Shown here: positions 45,243 through 53,892 of the stretch, in pieces | How positions within the stretch are numbered: position 1 is the first letter of the stretch | How the letters are laid out: every line of letters starts with the position of its first letter | NCBI GenBank assembly: GCA_963710975.1 | Contig: CAVQCG010000003.1 | Coordinates: 248,001-312,000, forward strand | Length of the DNA stretch: 64,000 nt | From: JBBQXH01 sp963710975 | Lineage (GTDB): Bacteria > Actinomycetota > Thermoleophilia > Gaiellales > Gaiellaceae | Direction of reading: 5' to 3' | Notes under the pieces: model-generated | Databases searched by the model: none | Seen by the model: the letters and a program-made list of their open reading frames with translations, nothing else | What the model was told of the DNA's origin: nothing | Position numbers and translations under genes: made by a program

Positions 45243-45262
45243 GAGTATAGGTGACTATGCTC
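45243..45262. promoter_or_regulatory. Overlapping divergent promoter, probably leaderless for the FGE gene
   Basis: A 20-bp near-palindrome GAGTATA-N6-TATGCTC holds two -10 boxes: TATGCT on plus (45256-45261), nine bases before the GTG at 45270, and TATACT on minus (45249-45244) for the conserved small protein. Confidence 0.5.
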
Positions 45263-45269
45263 CGCGCCG

Positions 45270-46193
45270 GTGAAGGACATGGTCTGGATCCCGGGCGGCG
45301 AGTTCATGATGGGCTCGAACGACTTCTACCCCGAGGAGCGCCCTGTCCACGAGGTGGCGGTCGACCCTTTCTGGATGGACGAGCACCCGGTGACCGTCGC
45401 CGAGTTCCGCCGCTTCGTGAAGGCAACGGGCTACGTGACGTGGGCCGAACTGCCGCCAGACCCGGCCGAGTATCCCGACGCCGACCCCGATCTGCTCGTT
45501 CCGGGATCCCTCGTCTTTCACACGACGCCCGGTCCGGTCGACCTGACCGACTATCACAACTGGTGGTCATGGGTTCCGGGAGCGCAGTGGCGCTACCCGG
45601 AAGGCCCGGGAAGCACGCTGCACGGGCGCGAGCGGCATCCAGTGACCCACGTCGCCTACCAGGACGTCGCGGCTTACGCGGACTGGGCCGGAAAGGACCT
45701 GCCGACGGAAGCCGAATGGGAGTTTGCGGCGCGGGGAGGTCTCGACGGCAAGGTCTTCACGTGGGGGGACGAGTTCGCCCCGAAGGGGAAGATGATGGCG
45801 AACACCTGGCAAGGGGAGTTTCCCTGGCAGAATCTTCTCCTCGACCGCTACGAGCGAACCTCGCCGGTGAAGCGCTTCGCTCCGAACGGCTATGGCCTCT
45901 TCGACATGGCGGGGAATGTCTGGGAATGGACATCCGACTTCTTCACCCCGGCTCACGCGGGAGAGGAAGATCGTCCGTGCTGCATGCCGAGCAATCCCCG
46001 CGTGACCTCGCCGGATGCGAGCTATCACGCCGGTGCGCCGGGGGAGCACATTCCACGACGCGTGACGAAGGGCGGTTCCCATCTCTGCGCGCCGAACTAC
46101 TGCCTCAGATACCGCCCGGCCGCCCGCCAGGGAGAGGCTGTCGACACATCGACCTGCCATATCGGATTTCGCTGCGTCGTCCGCGGCGCGTAG
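45270..46193 (+). CDS. Formylglycine-generating-enzyme family protein (SUMF1-like)
   Basis: 307-aa FGE-sulfatase-fold protein. It starts with MVWIPGGEFMMGSNDF and has WEFAARGG, GLFDMAGNVWEWTSDFF and a C-terminal GFRCV. The two copper-binding cysteines of true FGE are present with the right spacing (CAPNYC), unlike EgtB-type relatives. It should oxidise the Cys in CxPxR of sulfatases to formylglycine. No sulfatase is in the window. GTG start, placed nine bases after a TATGCT box. Confidence 0.85.
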   Translation: MKDMVWIPGGEFMMGSNDFYPEERPVHEVAVDPFWMDEHPVTVAEFRRFVKATGYVTWAELPPDPAEYPDADPDLLVPGSLVFHTTPGPVDLTDYHNWWSWVPGAQWRYPEGPGSTLHGRERHPVTHVAYQDVAAYADWAGKDLPTEAEWEFAARGGLDGKVFTWGDEFAPKGKMMANTWQGEFPWQNLLLDRYERTSPVKRFAPNGYGLFDMAGNVWEWTSDFFTPAHAGEEDRPCCMPSNPRVTSPDASYHAGAPGEHIPRRVTKGGSHLCAPNYCLRYRPAARQGEAVDTSTCHIGFRCVVRGA

Positions 46194-46260
46194 CTTGGAG
46201 GAAGCTGACGAGGTGACCCGGCACCGCCGGACCACTCGGGCCGACCGAAAGGGATGAGAC

Positions 46261-46833
46261 GTGAACGAAGGACATCTCGAGCTGCTGTCGAGCGAGGAGT
46301 GGGCCGACTACATCGCGCACGATCTCATTCCCCGGACGCTCGACGGGATCGACGTCGGATCGCATCTGCTCGAGGTCGGCCCAGGCCCCGGCAAGACGAC
46401 CGATGTCTTACGGGAGAAGGTGAGCAAGCTGACAGCCGTCGAGATCGATCCCGTCCTGGCGGCGAAGCTCGCCGAACGGCTTTCCGGCACGAACGTCGAG
46501 GTCGTCCATGCTGACGCGACCAGGCTCCCCTTCGCCAACGACACATTCAGTGCAGCGGCGTCGTTCATCATGCTGCACCACGTTCCCTCCGTGGAGCTTC
46601 AGAACAGGCTCCTGGCCGAGATCGCCAGGGTGCTCGAGCCCGGGGGGACGTTCTTCGGAGCGGACAGTCTCGACAGTCCAGAGTTCCGCGAGTTCCATGT
46701 GGACGACGTCTGCGTGCCCATCGAGCCAGTCTCCCTGGCCGAGCGCCTGACGAATGCCGGTTTCCACGAGGTGAAAGTCGAGACCGGCGAGGAGGACGTC
46801 GCGTTCCGGGCAATGCTCGATCCTGCGGCATGA
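46261..46833 (+). CDS. Class I SAM-dependent methyltransferase
   Basis: 190-aa Rossmann-fold methyltransferase. Motif I is LLEVGPGPGKTTDVL, motif II TAVEIDPVLAAKL, motif III VEVVHADATRLPFAND and motif IV FIMLHHVPS, followed by LLAEIARVLEPGG. It is close to the UbiE/Methyltransf_11 group. Substrate unknown. GTG start 67 nt after the FGE gene, so a shared transcript is possible. Confidence 0.85.
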   Translation: MNEGHLELLSSEEWADYIAHDLIPRTLDGIDVGSHLLEVGPGPGKTTDVLREKVSKLTAVEIDPVLAAKLAERLSGTNVEVVHADATRLPFANDTFSAAASFIMLHHVPSVELQNRLLAEIARVLEPGGTFFGADSLDSPEFREFHVDDVCVPIEPVSLAERLTNAGFHEVKVETGEEDVAFRAMLDPAA

Positions 46834-47041
46834 CGCCCATTCGTCAGGGCTACGCGGATGAGGTACCTAGGCCTTCATGGCCTGCTCGCAATCGCGCGTA
46901 GGATCCCGGCCCCTTCGAGCACGACCTCGTTCACACCGGATAGGGCGTTCGCCCGATGCGGCTCGGGCGTCCAGGGCGTACAGTCGCCGAACAACTGCTG
47001 GCGTCGAGCGGCGGCGCCAAAAACCACAGAGGAGGAACGAG

Positions 47042-47314
47042 TTGATCCTGGCGACTACGACAATCGAGGATTTCGACCGCTTCTGGAATATCTTCTCGAC
47101 CAAGGGTGCCGAGAAGCGGAAGCAGCATGGATCCAAGGGTGTGCACGTCTTTCGTGATCCCAACGAGGACGACCGGATCTGGGCGATGTTCGACTGGGAC
47201 GCCGAGGGCTGGCAGAGCTTCGTCTCCGACCCCGAGGTCCCGCCGATCATGCAGGAAGCCGGGCACAAAGGCAGGCCGCAGCCGGCTGAGTTCGTCGGCC
47301 ACCTCGACGCCTAG
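47042..47314 (+). CDS. Small conserved protein, dimeric alpha-beta-barrel type
   Basis: 90-aa protein beginning at TTG 47042, preceded by AGGAGGA at good spacing, which decides the start over longer frames. Segments IEDFDRFWNIFSTKGAEKRK and RIWAMFDWDAEGWQSFV look like a ferredoxin-like ABM-type domain. Function unknown. A strong hairpin terminator lies 76 nt after its stop. Confidence 0.65.
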   Translation: MILATTTIEDFDRFWNIFSTKGAEKRKQHGSKGVHVFRDPNEDDRIWAMFDWDAEGWQSFVSDPEVPPIMQEAGHKGRPQPAEFVGHLDA

Positions 47315-47389
47315 CTCGACGGATAGGGCGCTTGCGGGCGGGAGTACGCTAGCCTGGCAGGTGGGCGGATAGCGGAACCCTCGTGTGTC

Positions 47390-47417
47390 GAAACCCCCGC
47401 AATCGCGGGGGTTTCGC
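47390..47417. terminator. Strong hairpin terminator
   Basis: 12-bp perfect stem (47390-47401 with 47406-47417) with an AATC loop. It lies between two convergent genes (stops at 47314 and 47538) and can serve both. Confidence 0.7.
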
Positions 47418-47537
47418 TCGTGAGGAGGCGGGCGACGACAATAGGGCGTGCGCCCGATGTGGCCCGATCGTGCTCCTGTTCAAGGTCGCGGGTGACGTCG
47501 TCACGGCGATCGCCGTGCACCAGGGGTCGTTGCGCTC

Positions 47538-48632
47538 TCACGGCGTTGGTCCCATGAGCGCAAGCTCGGCAACGGCATCGATCTCGTACTTGGTGGCGTT
47601 CCCCATCACCGCGATCCCGACGCCGCGCGTCGGATAGGCCCGGATCACGTTGAAGAAGCCGGCACCGCCTCCGAGGTGCTCGACGAACGGTGGGTCCTCC
47701 GCGCGGTGGTTGGCACGCCGGAACCAGCCGAGCCCCAGGTCGAAGCGTCGTCCAGACACGACGATCTCGCGCATCCGCCGGGCTGTCTCCGGCTGGAGGA
47801 TCCGAGCGCCGTCGAGCTCGCCGTCGCGAACGTGCATGAGGAGGAACCGGGCGGCGTCTTCGAGTGAGCCGACGAGCCCCCCATAGGCCTGTCCGTCGAG
47901 CAAGAAGGGCCTGAGCGACACCCATCGGCCGGAGGGCTCGCCGATCACCCACCGTGGCAAGAGGAGCCGCATCGGACTCCTGCGCGGGTGGTAGCCCGTC
48001 GCCGCCCGAGTCGACATCTGCTCGGTGTAGGCGAACCCGGTGTCATGCATTCCGAGCGGCGAGAGGACCTCGTTCTGAACGAGCTCCGGAAACGGGGTGC
48101 CGGTGAGGTTCGCCATCGCTACCCCAAGGGTGAGCGTGTTCAGGTTCGAATAACTCGACTGCGCCCCGGGTTCGAACCGGAGCTTCGCGTGTTTCGCGAG
48201 TAGCCGGTCGAGGAGCGCGTCCTGATCGACGGCCGACGCGTCGACCCGATGGATCCACCTGACCGGGATCGGGTTCGCGAGACCGGCGCTGTGCGTCAGG
48301 AGGTGGCGTGCCGTGATCCGCCGTGCGTTCTCTGCCGGCCGCAAACGTGCGAGCTGCGGGAGGAGCGGAGCGAGCGGCTCGTCCAAGTCCAACACTCCTG
48401 AATCGACCAGCCGCATCGCCGCCGTGGCGGTGACGATCTTCGTCATCGAGAACCAGGGACAGACCATCCGCGGCGAGGCGCTGAGGCCGCGTGCCAGATC
48501 TGCCTGTCCCGCCCCGACGGCGACCTGCGTTCCCTCGGGCCTGACGACAGCTATCGCGATGCCTGGCGGGCGCCCGTCGACCACGGACCGGAGCCGATCT
48601 TCAAGGCGGTCTCGAGAAAGCGCGTCAGCCAA
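47538..48632 (-). CDS. Class C beta-lactamase-fold serine hydrolase
   Basis: 364-aa penicillin-binding-protein-like hydrolase or esterase. The catalytic motifs are SxxK as SMTK, YxN as YSN and a C-terminal HxG as HLGGG. No signal peptide is visible, so it is more likely an esterase or peptidase than a periplasmic lactamase. TTG start. It converges on the small protein at 47042. Confidence 0.85.
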   Translation of the reverse strand: MADALSRDRLEDRLRSVVDGRPPGIAIAVVRPEGTQVAVGAGQADLARGLSASPRMVCPWFSMTKIVTATAAMRLVDSGVLDLDEPLAPLLPQLARLRPAENARRITARHLLTHSAGLANPIPVRWIHRVDASAVDQDALLDRLLAKHAKLRFEPGAQSSYSNLNTLTLGVAMANLTGTPFPELVQNEVLSPLGMHDTGFAYTEQMSTRAATGYHPRRSPMRLLLPRWVIGEPSGRWVSLRPFLLDGQAYGGLVGSLEDAARFLLMHVRDGELDGARILQPETARRMREIVVSGRRFDLGLGWFRRANHRAEDPPFVEHLGGGAGFFNVIRAYPTRGVGIAVMGNATKYEIDAVAELALMGPTP

Positions 48633-48736
48633 TTGACCCGACCTTGTTCGTCCGACCGGCTACAGAACCTCTCTAGAAATGTCTATTTACAGGGTCTTCC
48701 TGCTTGGAGGGCGGCCCGTGCCGTTTCGCCATGGCG

Positions 48737-48765
48737 AAGCCGGACGGGGTTGACCCGTCCGGCTT
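48737..48765 (-). terminator. Hairpin terminator after the cupin gene
   Basis: 12-bp perfect stem (48737-48748 with 48754-48765), loop GTTGA. It is followed on the minus strand by a 14-bp palindrome (48725-48738). It lies 43 nt beyond the cupin stop. Confidence 0.65.
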
Positions 48766-48807
48766 GCTCGCAGGAAGACGCGGCGATGATCCGCCTTGGG
48801 TGGCGGC

Positions 48808-49239
48808 TCAGGCGGTGACGGGGGCGGGGGCGCCCTGGTTCAGGACTGCCACTCCGAATGGCTGGACAGGCTCGTCGAAGCTGGAGATGATCTCCGACTC
48901 CGAGAAGAAGCCGACGACCTTGACGGTCTCACTGCCGGTGTTGACGAGGCCGTGCGGCACCATGGCGGGGATGACGGCGAGGTCGCCCGCAGTCAGGCGT
49001 CCGCGTTCGTCGCCGACCTCGGCCTCTGCGTCGCCGGCGACGATGTAGAGGACCTCCTCGGCACTGTCGGTGTGGCGGGCGAGCCGGTCGCCCGGCTTGA
49101 CCTCGAAGTAGACGACGGCGCTGTCCAGGGAGCCCGCCCACTTGTTGATCGGGAACGCCACCCGAACGCGCGCGCGCTCAGGGTCGCTGTCGAACCAGCC
49201 CTGCATCAGCTCGAGCTTGCTGGTCTTGGCGGTCAGCAT
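48808..49239 (-). CDS. Cupin-domain protein
   Basis: 143-aa single-cupin protein. Metal-site motif 1 is RHTDSAEEVLYIVAGDAEAE and motif 2 is DLAVIPAMVPHGLVNTG. Such proteins bind a metal and a small ligand or act as dioxygenases; nothing here fixes which. ATG 49239 follows AGGAG. A canonical promoter is visible upstream and a TetR gene is divergent, so it is probably the TetR target. Confidence 0.82.
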   Translation of the reverse strand: MLTAKTSKLELMQGWFDSDPERARVRVAFPINKWAGSLDSAVVYFEVKPGDRLARHTDSAEEVLYIVAGDAEAEVGDERGRLTAGDLAVIPAMVPHGLVNTGSETVKVVGFFSESEIISSFDEPVQPFGVAVLNQGAPAPVTA

Positions 49240-49283
49240 GTCGTGGCTCCTTTCATAGAACACTAGAGGTCGATGGAAATGCG

Positions 49284-49313
49284 ACTATACGCTGACCCGG
49301 CAGGATCTGTCAA
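49284..49313 (-). promoter_or_regulatory. Sigma-70-type promoter for the cupin gene
   Basis: On the minus strand TTGACA (49313-49308), an 18-bp spacer, then TATAGT (49289-49284). It is the most canonical promoter in the window and lies between the cupin and TetR genes, where repression would act. Confidence 0.65.
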
Positions 49314-49329
49314 GATTGGATGCACAGCA

Positions 49330-49959
49330 ATGTCTGATCAAAAGACCCCGAAGCGCAAGTACGAGCTGAAACAGCGCGCCGATGAGATGGCGGCGACTCG
49401 CCAGCGGATCACCGAGGCGGCCGTCGAGCTGCACGGAACGGTCGGGCCGGCCCGCACAACCCTGAGCGCGGTCGCCAAACGCGCATGCGTGCAGCGCCAT
49501 ACCGTCTACCGCCACTTCCCCACCGAAGCCGACCTGTACGGGGCCTGCTCCTCCCACTACATGACCGCAAACCCATGGCCGGACCACGATCTCTGGCGCG
49601 CGATCCGTGACCCGCAGCAGCGGCTCGCGCACGGTCTAGAGGAGCTCTACACGTACTACGAGCGCGTCGCGCCGATGTTCAGCAACGTCTTTCGCGACGC
49701 CCAGCTCGTCGACGCCCTCCGCCCCGCCCTGATACCGCTGCAGACCTACCAGGCCGAAGCGACCGAGATCCTGACGGCCGGCTGGCCCACCCGCGGCCGC
49801 AGACGACGCGTGCTCGCCGCCGCCCTGCAGCACGCGGTCGACTTCCAGACCTGGCATTCACTCGCAGCCGACAAGAACATCACCAGAACAGAGGCGCTCG
49901 AACTCGTCACCGCACTCGTCGAAGCCGCAGCCGCTCGACAGCCTCCCGCGGCCTCATAA
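49330..49959 (+). CDS. TetR-family transcriptional regulator
   Basis: 209-aa repressor. The N-terminal HTH is TLSAVAKRACVQRHTVYRHF within the usual 50-residue DNA-binding domain, preceded by a basic stretch (KRKYELKQRADEMAATRQRI). The ligand-binding helices show no close match I know. The ATG at 49330 is chosen; a frame open to 49273 would overlap the promoter. It diverges from the cupin gene, which it probably controls. Confidence 0.82.
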   Translation: MSDQKTPKRKYELKQRADEMAATRQRITEAAVELHGTVGPARTTLSAVAKRACVQRHTVYRHFPTEADLYGACSSHYMTANPWPDHDLWRAIRDPQQRLAHGLEELYTYYERVAPMFSNVFRDAQLVDALRPALIPLQTYQAEATEILTAGWPTRGRRRRVLAAALQHAVDFQTWHSLAADKNITRTEALELVTALVEAAAARQPPAAS

Positions 49960-50360
49960 ACTAGCGGACGCCCACTCAGGTAGAGATTGCATCCGCCCGG
50001 CTCCTCGAGGGACTGACTCCCGAGCGCTGGCTCACCCGACCTTGGCTATCCGCCTGCGTGTAGGTCTCTCGTTACGGCGCAGCTAGCAGGAAGTGCCGAT
50101 TTCAGGTAGTTGCCACGCTTCGGCGACGCGCTGCGCGACCCACGAGGATGCTACCCGTTGCTGCACCCGCGACCTCCGGCGTGACAGGCCGGTCTTGGCG
50201 CTCCCGGGGTGCGCAGGTATTGGCGGTGATTCCCGCCGTGGGCAGGGTTTTCGGACCCGCGCGTTGCGGTGATTAGCGGGTGCGGGCGGGAGCTTGCGGG
50301 AGCGTCCTGCAGGATCAGCGCGGGATCCGTCGTTGCCTCGTCTGCGAACGCGGGACGTGG
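49960..50360. other. Gene-free stretch at the left edge of the genomic island
   Basis: 400 nt without a convincing reading frame. It contains the 28-bp tRNA-Asp fragment at 50165-50192 and several short GC-rich inverted repeats. I see no promoter, RNA gene or terminator of note beyond these. Confidence 0.6.
50165..50192 (+). repeat. Candidate att site: 28-bp copy of part of tRNA-Asp
   Basis: Identical over 28 bp and in the same orientation as 56497-56524, which spans the anticodon-stem-to-T-stem part of tRNA-Asp. The sequence outside these 28 bp does not match the tRNA. It fits an attachment-site remnant left by a tRNA-targeting integrase. Confidence 0.65.
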
Positions 50361-50726
50361 CTAATCGTCGCCGTGCCAGCCGAGAGCGCGCCGCCGGGCG
50401 GCCGCCAGCTTGGCCACAATGAGGTCGTATGAGTCCTCGATCATGTCCTTGATCATCTGCTCGGGTAGCGATCCGTCGATGATCACGGTGTTCCAGTGAC
50501 GCTTGTTGAGGTGGTATCCGGGCAGCACCGCCGCGTGCGCCTCGCGTAGCGCTTCGGCGAGGCCGGGTTCGCATTTGAGGCTGACGGCGAGCCGGGTCGC
50601 GGCGAGCTGGGAGAGGGCGAACATCTTTCCGGCGACCTTGAACACCGAGGTGTTGGGGCCGAACGGGAACGTCTCCTCGGCTCCGGTGAACGAGAGGCAG
50701 TGATCGCGAAGCTCGGCGGGATTCAT
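50361..50726 (-). CDS. MmcQ/YjbR-family protein
   Basis: 121-aa CyaY-like-fold protein. The start MNPAELRDHCLSFTGAEETF, FKVAGKMFALS and GYHLNKRHWNTVIIDGSLPE are family hallmarks. Members are often called DNA-binding, but function is not settled. ATG 50726 is used; another Met lies eight codons up. It is the leftmost gene of the island. Confidence 0.82.
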   Translation of the reverse strand: MNPAELRDHCLSFTGAEETFPFGPNTSVFKVAGKMFALSQLAATRLAVSLKCEPGLAEALREAHAAVLPGYHLNKRHWNTVIIDGSLPEQMIKDMIEDSYDLIVAKLAAARRRALGWHGDD

Positions 50727-50949
50727 CGCGTGAACGGTTGAGCGGGGCATGCCGGCGTCATTCTCCTGTGGGGCGCCGATATTCACGTCCACTCCTGCAA
50801 ATCGGATGTCTTTGGACTGCACGCGAATATTGGCGTTCCACAGGGCCGAGCCGCTCCGGCCCCCGAACGGAGGAGCCGGGCCTCCGCCACCCGCGTCCGG
50901 CAAGACCCAGCGCCACGACCGCCTCGGCTTCCTCATCCACGAGTACTAC

Positions 50950-51333
50950 CGAGCGGCCGCATGAAGCGTATTTCTTGCGGTGGGTGTAGGAAAGCCGGTC
51001 GAAACCAGCGCGCGCTTCGGCGTCGCCGGCGAGCGCGTCGGCGAGCGCGTCGGGCAGCTCGACCTCCCGCGGCTTCTGGTCGAGTTCGATCTTCACGTCA
51101 ACGGTGTCGCCGGCCTCGACGCCCGCTGCTGCGCGGACCGCGTGGTTGAGGCCGAGCAGGAACTCGCCCCCCATCCGCGTGACAGTCGTCCGCCAGCTGT
51201 AGCCGTTGACCGTCGCGACGACCGGGAACCGCTTGGCTCCCTCGCCGATGGTTGCCACCTGCTGCTCATCGAGCACGACGGCGGCCGCGGGGCCCCGGGG
51301 AACAAGCGTCGTCTTCAGCTTCAGCGACCCCAT
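50950..51333 (-). pseudogene. DUF1905/YdeI-like protein, 3'-truncated
   Basis: Begins as a DUF1905-type domain (KLKTTLVPRGPAAAVVL, GGEFLLGLNHAVRAAAG) followed by the YdeI/OmpD-associated helix FDRLSYTHRKKYA. Homologous sequence stops there, near 50.96 kb; the frame then runs on in unrelated sequence to 50758. The expected last ~30 residues are lost. On the other strand the joined sequence reads TQRHDRLGFLIHEYYRAA and a stop, which may be the end of another gene, possibly a transposase. ATG 51333 overlaps the SRPBCC stop by 13 nt. Confidence 0.65.
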
Positions 51334-51810
51334 CGCTGCTCCTCGATGAGCTTCGCGAGGTTGTCGAGTTCGTTCGTCCGTCCGGCGATCAGCCGCTGCG
51401 TCCAGTCCTCGTCGTGCATCGGCTCCATCGACATCACGACCCGGACGCCGTCGCCGTAGGGCATGAACTCGATGACGGTTTCGTGCTCGTACGGCTCGAT
51501 GCCGGGGGCGTAGTCGACGTAGGAGCGGTAGGCGAGCCGCCTTCCCGGCTCGACCTCGGTGTAGGTCTGGCGCTTCGGTGCGGGGCGGCATGCCGGCGTT
51601 CTGCATGAACTCGATCTGCGCTGGGGCCGTCGCGGTCATCGAGTAGTCCAGTTCCCCGCCGGGTGCGAGGTCGAGCTTGCTCACCTCGACGGTGAAGCCG
51701 TCGGGCGCCCACCAGGCCGCGATTCCCTCCGGTGTCGTCCAGAGCTCCCAGATGTGTTCGCTCGCGACGGGGTAGCTGCGTTCGATCGTGATCTTCTCTT
51801 CCAGTGGCAT
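51321..51810 (-). pseudogene. SRPBCC/AHSA1-family protein, frameshifted
   Basis: START-like protein of about 160 aa in two frames. The first part has ITIERSYPVASEHIWELW and WWAPDGFTVEVSKLDLAPGG. After NAGMPP, removing one C of a CCCC run (about 51577-51582) restores KRQTYTEVEPGRRLAYRSY and the C-terminal WTQRLIAGRTNELDNLA, ending at 51321. It probably binds a small hydrophobic ligand. It is in line with the YdeI-like gene and the DHFR-like gene on the same strand. Confidence 0.75.
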
Positions 51811-51840
51811 CCCGGTCTCTCCTGTGTCAGGGCGGTGGGC

Positions 51841-52389
51841 TTACGCCTGCGGCTGGTAGGCGAGGTAGAGGACGCCGTTGTCGTACGCGGCGCTGGTTGC
51901 AAGCGAGAGCTTGTCTGGTGCTGCTTCCTCGGGGAAGAGGCGCGGCCCGCCGCCGCGGGTGAGTGGGTAGACGAACAGGTGGAGTTCGTCGACGAGGCCG
52001 TCGGCGAGCAGCGCGCGGACGAGCGTGCCGCTGCCGCTGACGTAGAGGTCGCCGTCGAGGTCGTTCTTCAGGCGGCGGATCGTCTCCCGGTCGTACGGGC
52101 CGAGGAGCTGGGAGTTCCTCCAGGTCGCGCTCGTCAGTGTGCCGGAGACGACGTACTTGGTGGTGTCGTTGAAGAACGGCGCGCCCGGATCGTCCTCGAT
52201 TGTTCGCTGCGACCAGGCCGGTTCGAACATCTCGTAGGTGGTGCGGCCGAGCAGGATGCCCTGGCAGCCTGCCATCGAGGCGGCGATCGCCTCTCCCATC
52301 TTCGGGTCGTAGCCGTACTCGAACGTCCAAGTCGGCGCGTCGATCACGCCGTCGAGGCTCATGAACTCGTGCACCCGGATCGCTGCCAT
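51841..52389 (-). CDS. Dihydrofolate-reductase/RibD-C family protein (copy 1)
   Basis: 182-aa DHFR-fold reductase of the RibD C-terminal type. Motifs: VHEFMSLDGVIDAP, GILLGRTTYEMFEPAW, DLYVSGSGTLVRALLADGLV and ELHLFVYPLTRGGGPRLFPE. Likely NADPH-dependent, but with an unknown substrate; true folate or riboflavin roles are unlikely as no pathway genes are near. A second member of the family is at 54839. Confidence 0.85.
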   Translation of the reverse strand: MAAIRVHEFMSLDGVIDAPTWTFEYGYDPKMGEAIAASMAGCQGILLGRTTYEMFEPAWSQRTIEDDPGAPFFNDTTKYVVSGTLTSATWRNSQLLGPYDRETIRRLKNDLDGDLYVSGSGTLVRALLADGLVDELHLFVYPLTRGGGPRLFPEEAAPDKLSLATSAAYDNGVLYLAYQPQA

Positions 52390-52501
52390 CGCAAGCCTCC
52401 CTCTCGTTGTCGTCCGTTCAGACCTCGGAGACAGCGCAAGTTCATCGCACGGCCCGAGTTCAGCAGACCGGAGTCGCCGGCTGGGACGACTGGTGATGGG
52501 G

Positions 52502-52948
52502 TCAGTGTTGGAGGCCGTCCCAGGACCAGCGCGGGATCCTCAGGCCGTCGGGTACGTCGTCGGCGGAGTCGTGGTAGGCGGACATGGTTGTGGCGGTGGC
52601 CCAGGCGAAGTAATCGTGCAGGACCTGCCGCAGCGGCTCTCGGGCGAGGCCGACATCTGCCAGGGCGTGGTCGAAGCAGGCAACTGCGCGCTCATCCATC
52701 TCCTGGTGTGGGCCGTTGCCGCTGTGGAGGCGCACGACGGTTGTCTCGTCGCCGTAGCGCTCGGAGTAGGTGGCGGGTCCGCCGAGTGCTTCGGCCCAGT
52801 AGGCGGCGAGCCGCTCGCTGTGCTGGGGGTGGAAGCCGTGGCTGAAGGCGTGACTGACGATCTCGTCGGCCATCACCCTGGCATGCCACGCCTCGGCCAG
52901 CCGGAGCAGGCCCTCGTCGCCTCCGGCGGCCTCGTAGACGCTTTGCAC
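52502..52948 (-). CDS. Group II truncated haemoglobin-like protein
   Basis: 148-aa globin. The start VYEAAGGDEGLLRLAEAWH matches the A-B helices; the proximal His is in AFSHGFHPQHSERLAAYW, and YSERYGDETTVVRLHSG and ACFDHALADVGL follow the group II pattern. It would bind oxygen or nitric oxide. GTG 52948 is chosen as homology begins there. Divergent from the VOC gene. Confidence 0.85.
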   Translation of the reverse strand: MQSVYEAAGGDEGLLRLAEAWHARVMADEIVSHAFSHGFHPQHSERLAAYWAEALGGPATYSERYGDETTVVRLHSGNGPHQEMDERAVACFDHALADVGLAREPLRQVLHDYFAWATATTMSAYHDSADDVPDGLRIPRWSWDGLQH

Positions 52949-53003
52949 GGTGGGATCATTACCTAGGCTTCGCGGTGAGCGAGAGCGAGCGGAAGGAGCT
53001 GTC

Positions 53004-53870
53004 TTGCCCGAACGTGACGGATACATCGCCGGCGTCCCCTGCTGGGTCGACACCTCCCAGCCGGACCCCGACGCGGCCGCGGAGTTCTACGGCGGCCTGT
53101 TCGGTTGGGAGTTCGAGGACGCGATGCCGGCGGGGGCGGCGGGGAGGTATCTGATCGCCCGTCTGCGCGGCGGCGACGTGGCGGCGGTGTCGTCGCCACC
53201 TGAGGAAGCGCCTGCGCAGGCGGTCTGGAACACCTACATCTGGGTCGAGGACGCCGACGAGGCGGCAGCGAAGGCACGCGCCGCCGGCGGCAGCGTTCTC
53301 AGCGAGCCGTTCGACGTGATGGACGCGGGCCGCATGGCGGTGCTCGCCGACCTGGAGGGCGCGGTGTTCTGCGTCTGGCAGGCGCGCGAGCACCGGGGCG
53401 CGCGGATCGTCAACGAGCCGGGCTCGCTCAACTTCAACGCGCTCAACACGCGCGATCCGGCGGCCGCGAAGCGCTTCTACGGTGCGCTGTTCGGCTGGAC
53501 GACGCTCGACCTCGGCAACGGTGAGTTCTGGACGCTGCGCGCGTACGGCGACTACCTCGAGCAGCTCACACCCGGGACTCGCGAGCGGACTGCAGAAATG
53601 GGCGCGGCAGGGTTCGAGGACGTGGTGGCAGCGATCACGCCGATCGCCGGCGACGACGCCGACACACCCGCCCACTGGGGCGTCACGTTCTCAACCGTCG
53701 ACGCCGACGCGACGGCGGCGAAAGCGACCGAGCTCGGCGGCATCGTGCTCGTTGCTCCGGTCGACGCGCCGTACTCGCGGTTGACGCTGCTCCGCGATCC
53801 GCACGGTGCGACGTTCTCCGCGACGGCGTTCGTGCCCGAGAACAAGGACGTCGGCCGCGAGGCCGCCTGA
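53004..53870 (+). CDS. VOC-family protein with two glyoxalase modules
   Basis: 288-aa protein with two vicinal-oxygen-chelate domains of about 120 residues. Module 1 starts GVPCWVDTSQPDPDAAAEFY and module 2 SLNFNALNTRDPAAAKRFYG. The sequence resembles the 27-kDa antigen CFP30B-like proteins of actinobacteria. Metal ligands are partly replaced, so activity is unclear. TTG start at 53004 with GGAAGGAG upstream. Confidence 0.82.
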   Translation: MPERDGYIAGVPCWVDTSQPDPDAAAEFYGGLFGWEFEDAMPAGAAGRYLIARLRGGDVAAVSSPPEEAPAQAVWNTYIWVEDADEAAAKARAAGGSVLSEPFDVMDAGRMAVLADLEGAVFCVWQAREHRGARIVNEPGSLNFNALNTRDPAAAKRFYGALFGWTTLDLGNGEFWTLRAYGDYLEQLTPGTRERTAEMGAAGFEDVVAAITPIAGDDADTPAHWGVTFSTVDADATAAKATELGGIVLVAPVDAPYSRLTLLRDPHGATFSATAFVPENKDVGREAA

Positions 53871-53892
53871 GCGCCCACCGGGCCTGGCAGTC

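Noticed and set aside
47340..47420. A tRNA gene
   Set aside because: The stem at 47390-47417 is a terminator-type hairpin; no D or T arm can be folded around it.
49239..49330. Riboswitch in the cupin leader
   Set aside because: The short leader after the TTGACA/TATAGT promoter has no conserved fold I recognise.
50749..50964. A 71-codon plus-strand gene ending in HEYYRAA
   Set aside because: The tail may be the end of a transposase-like gene, but the upstream part is shadow sequence of the MmcQ and YdeI-like region, so no separate gene is called.
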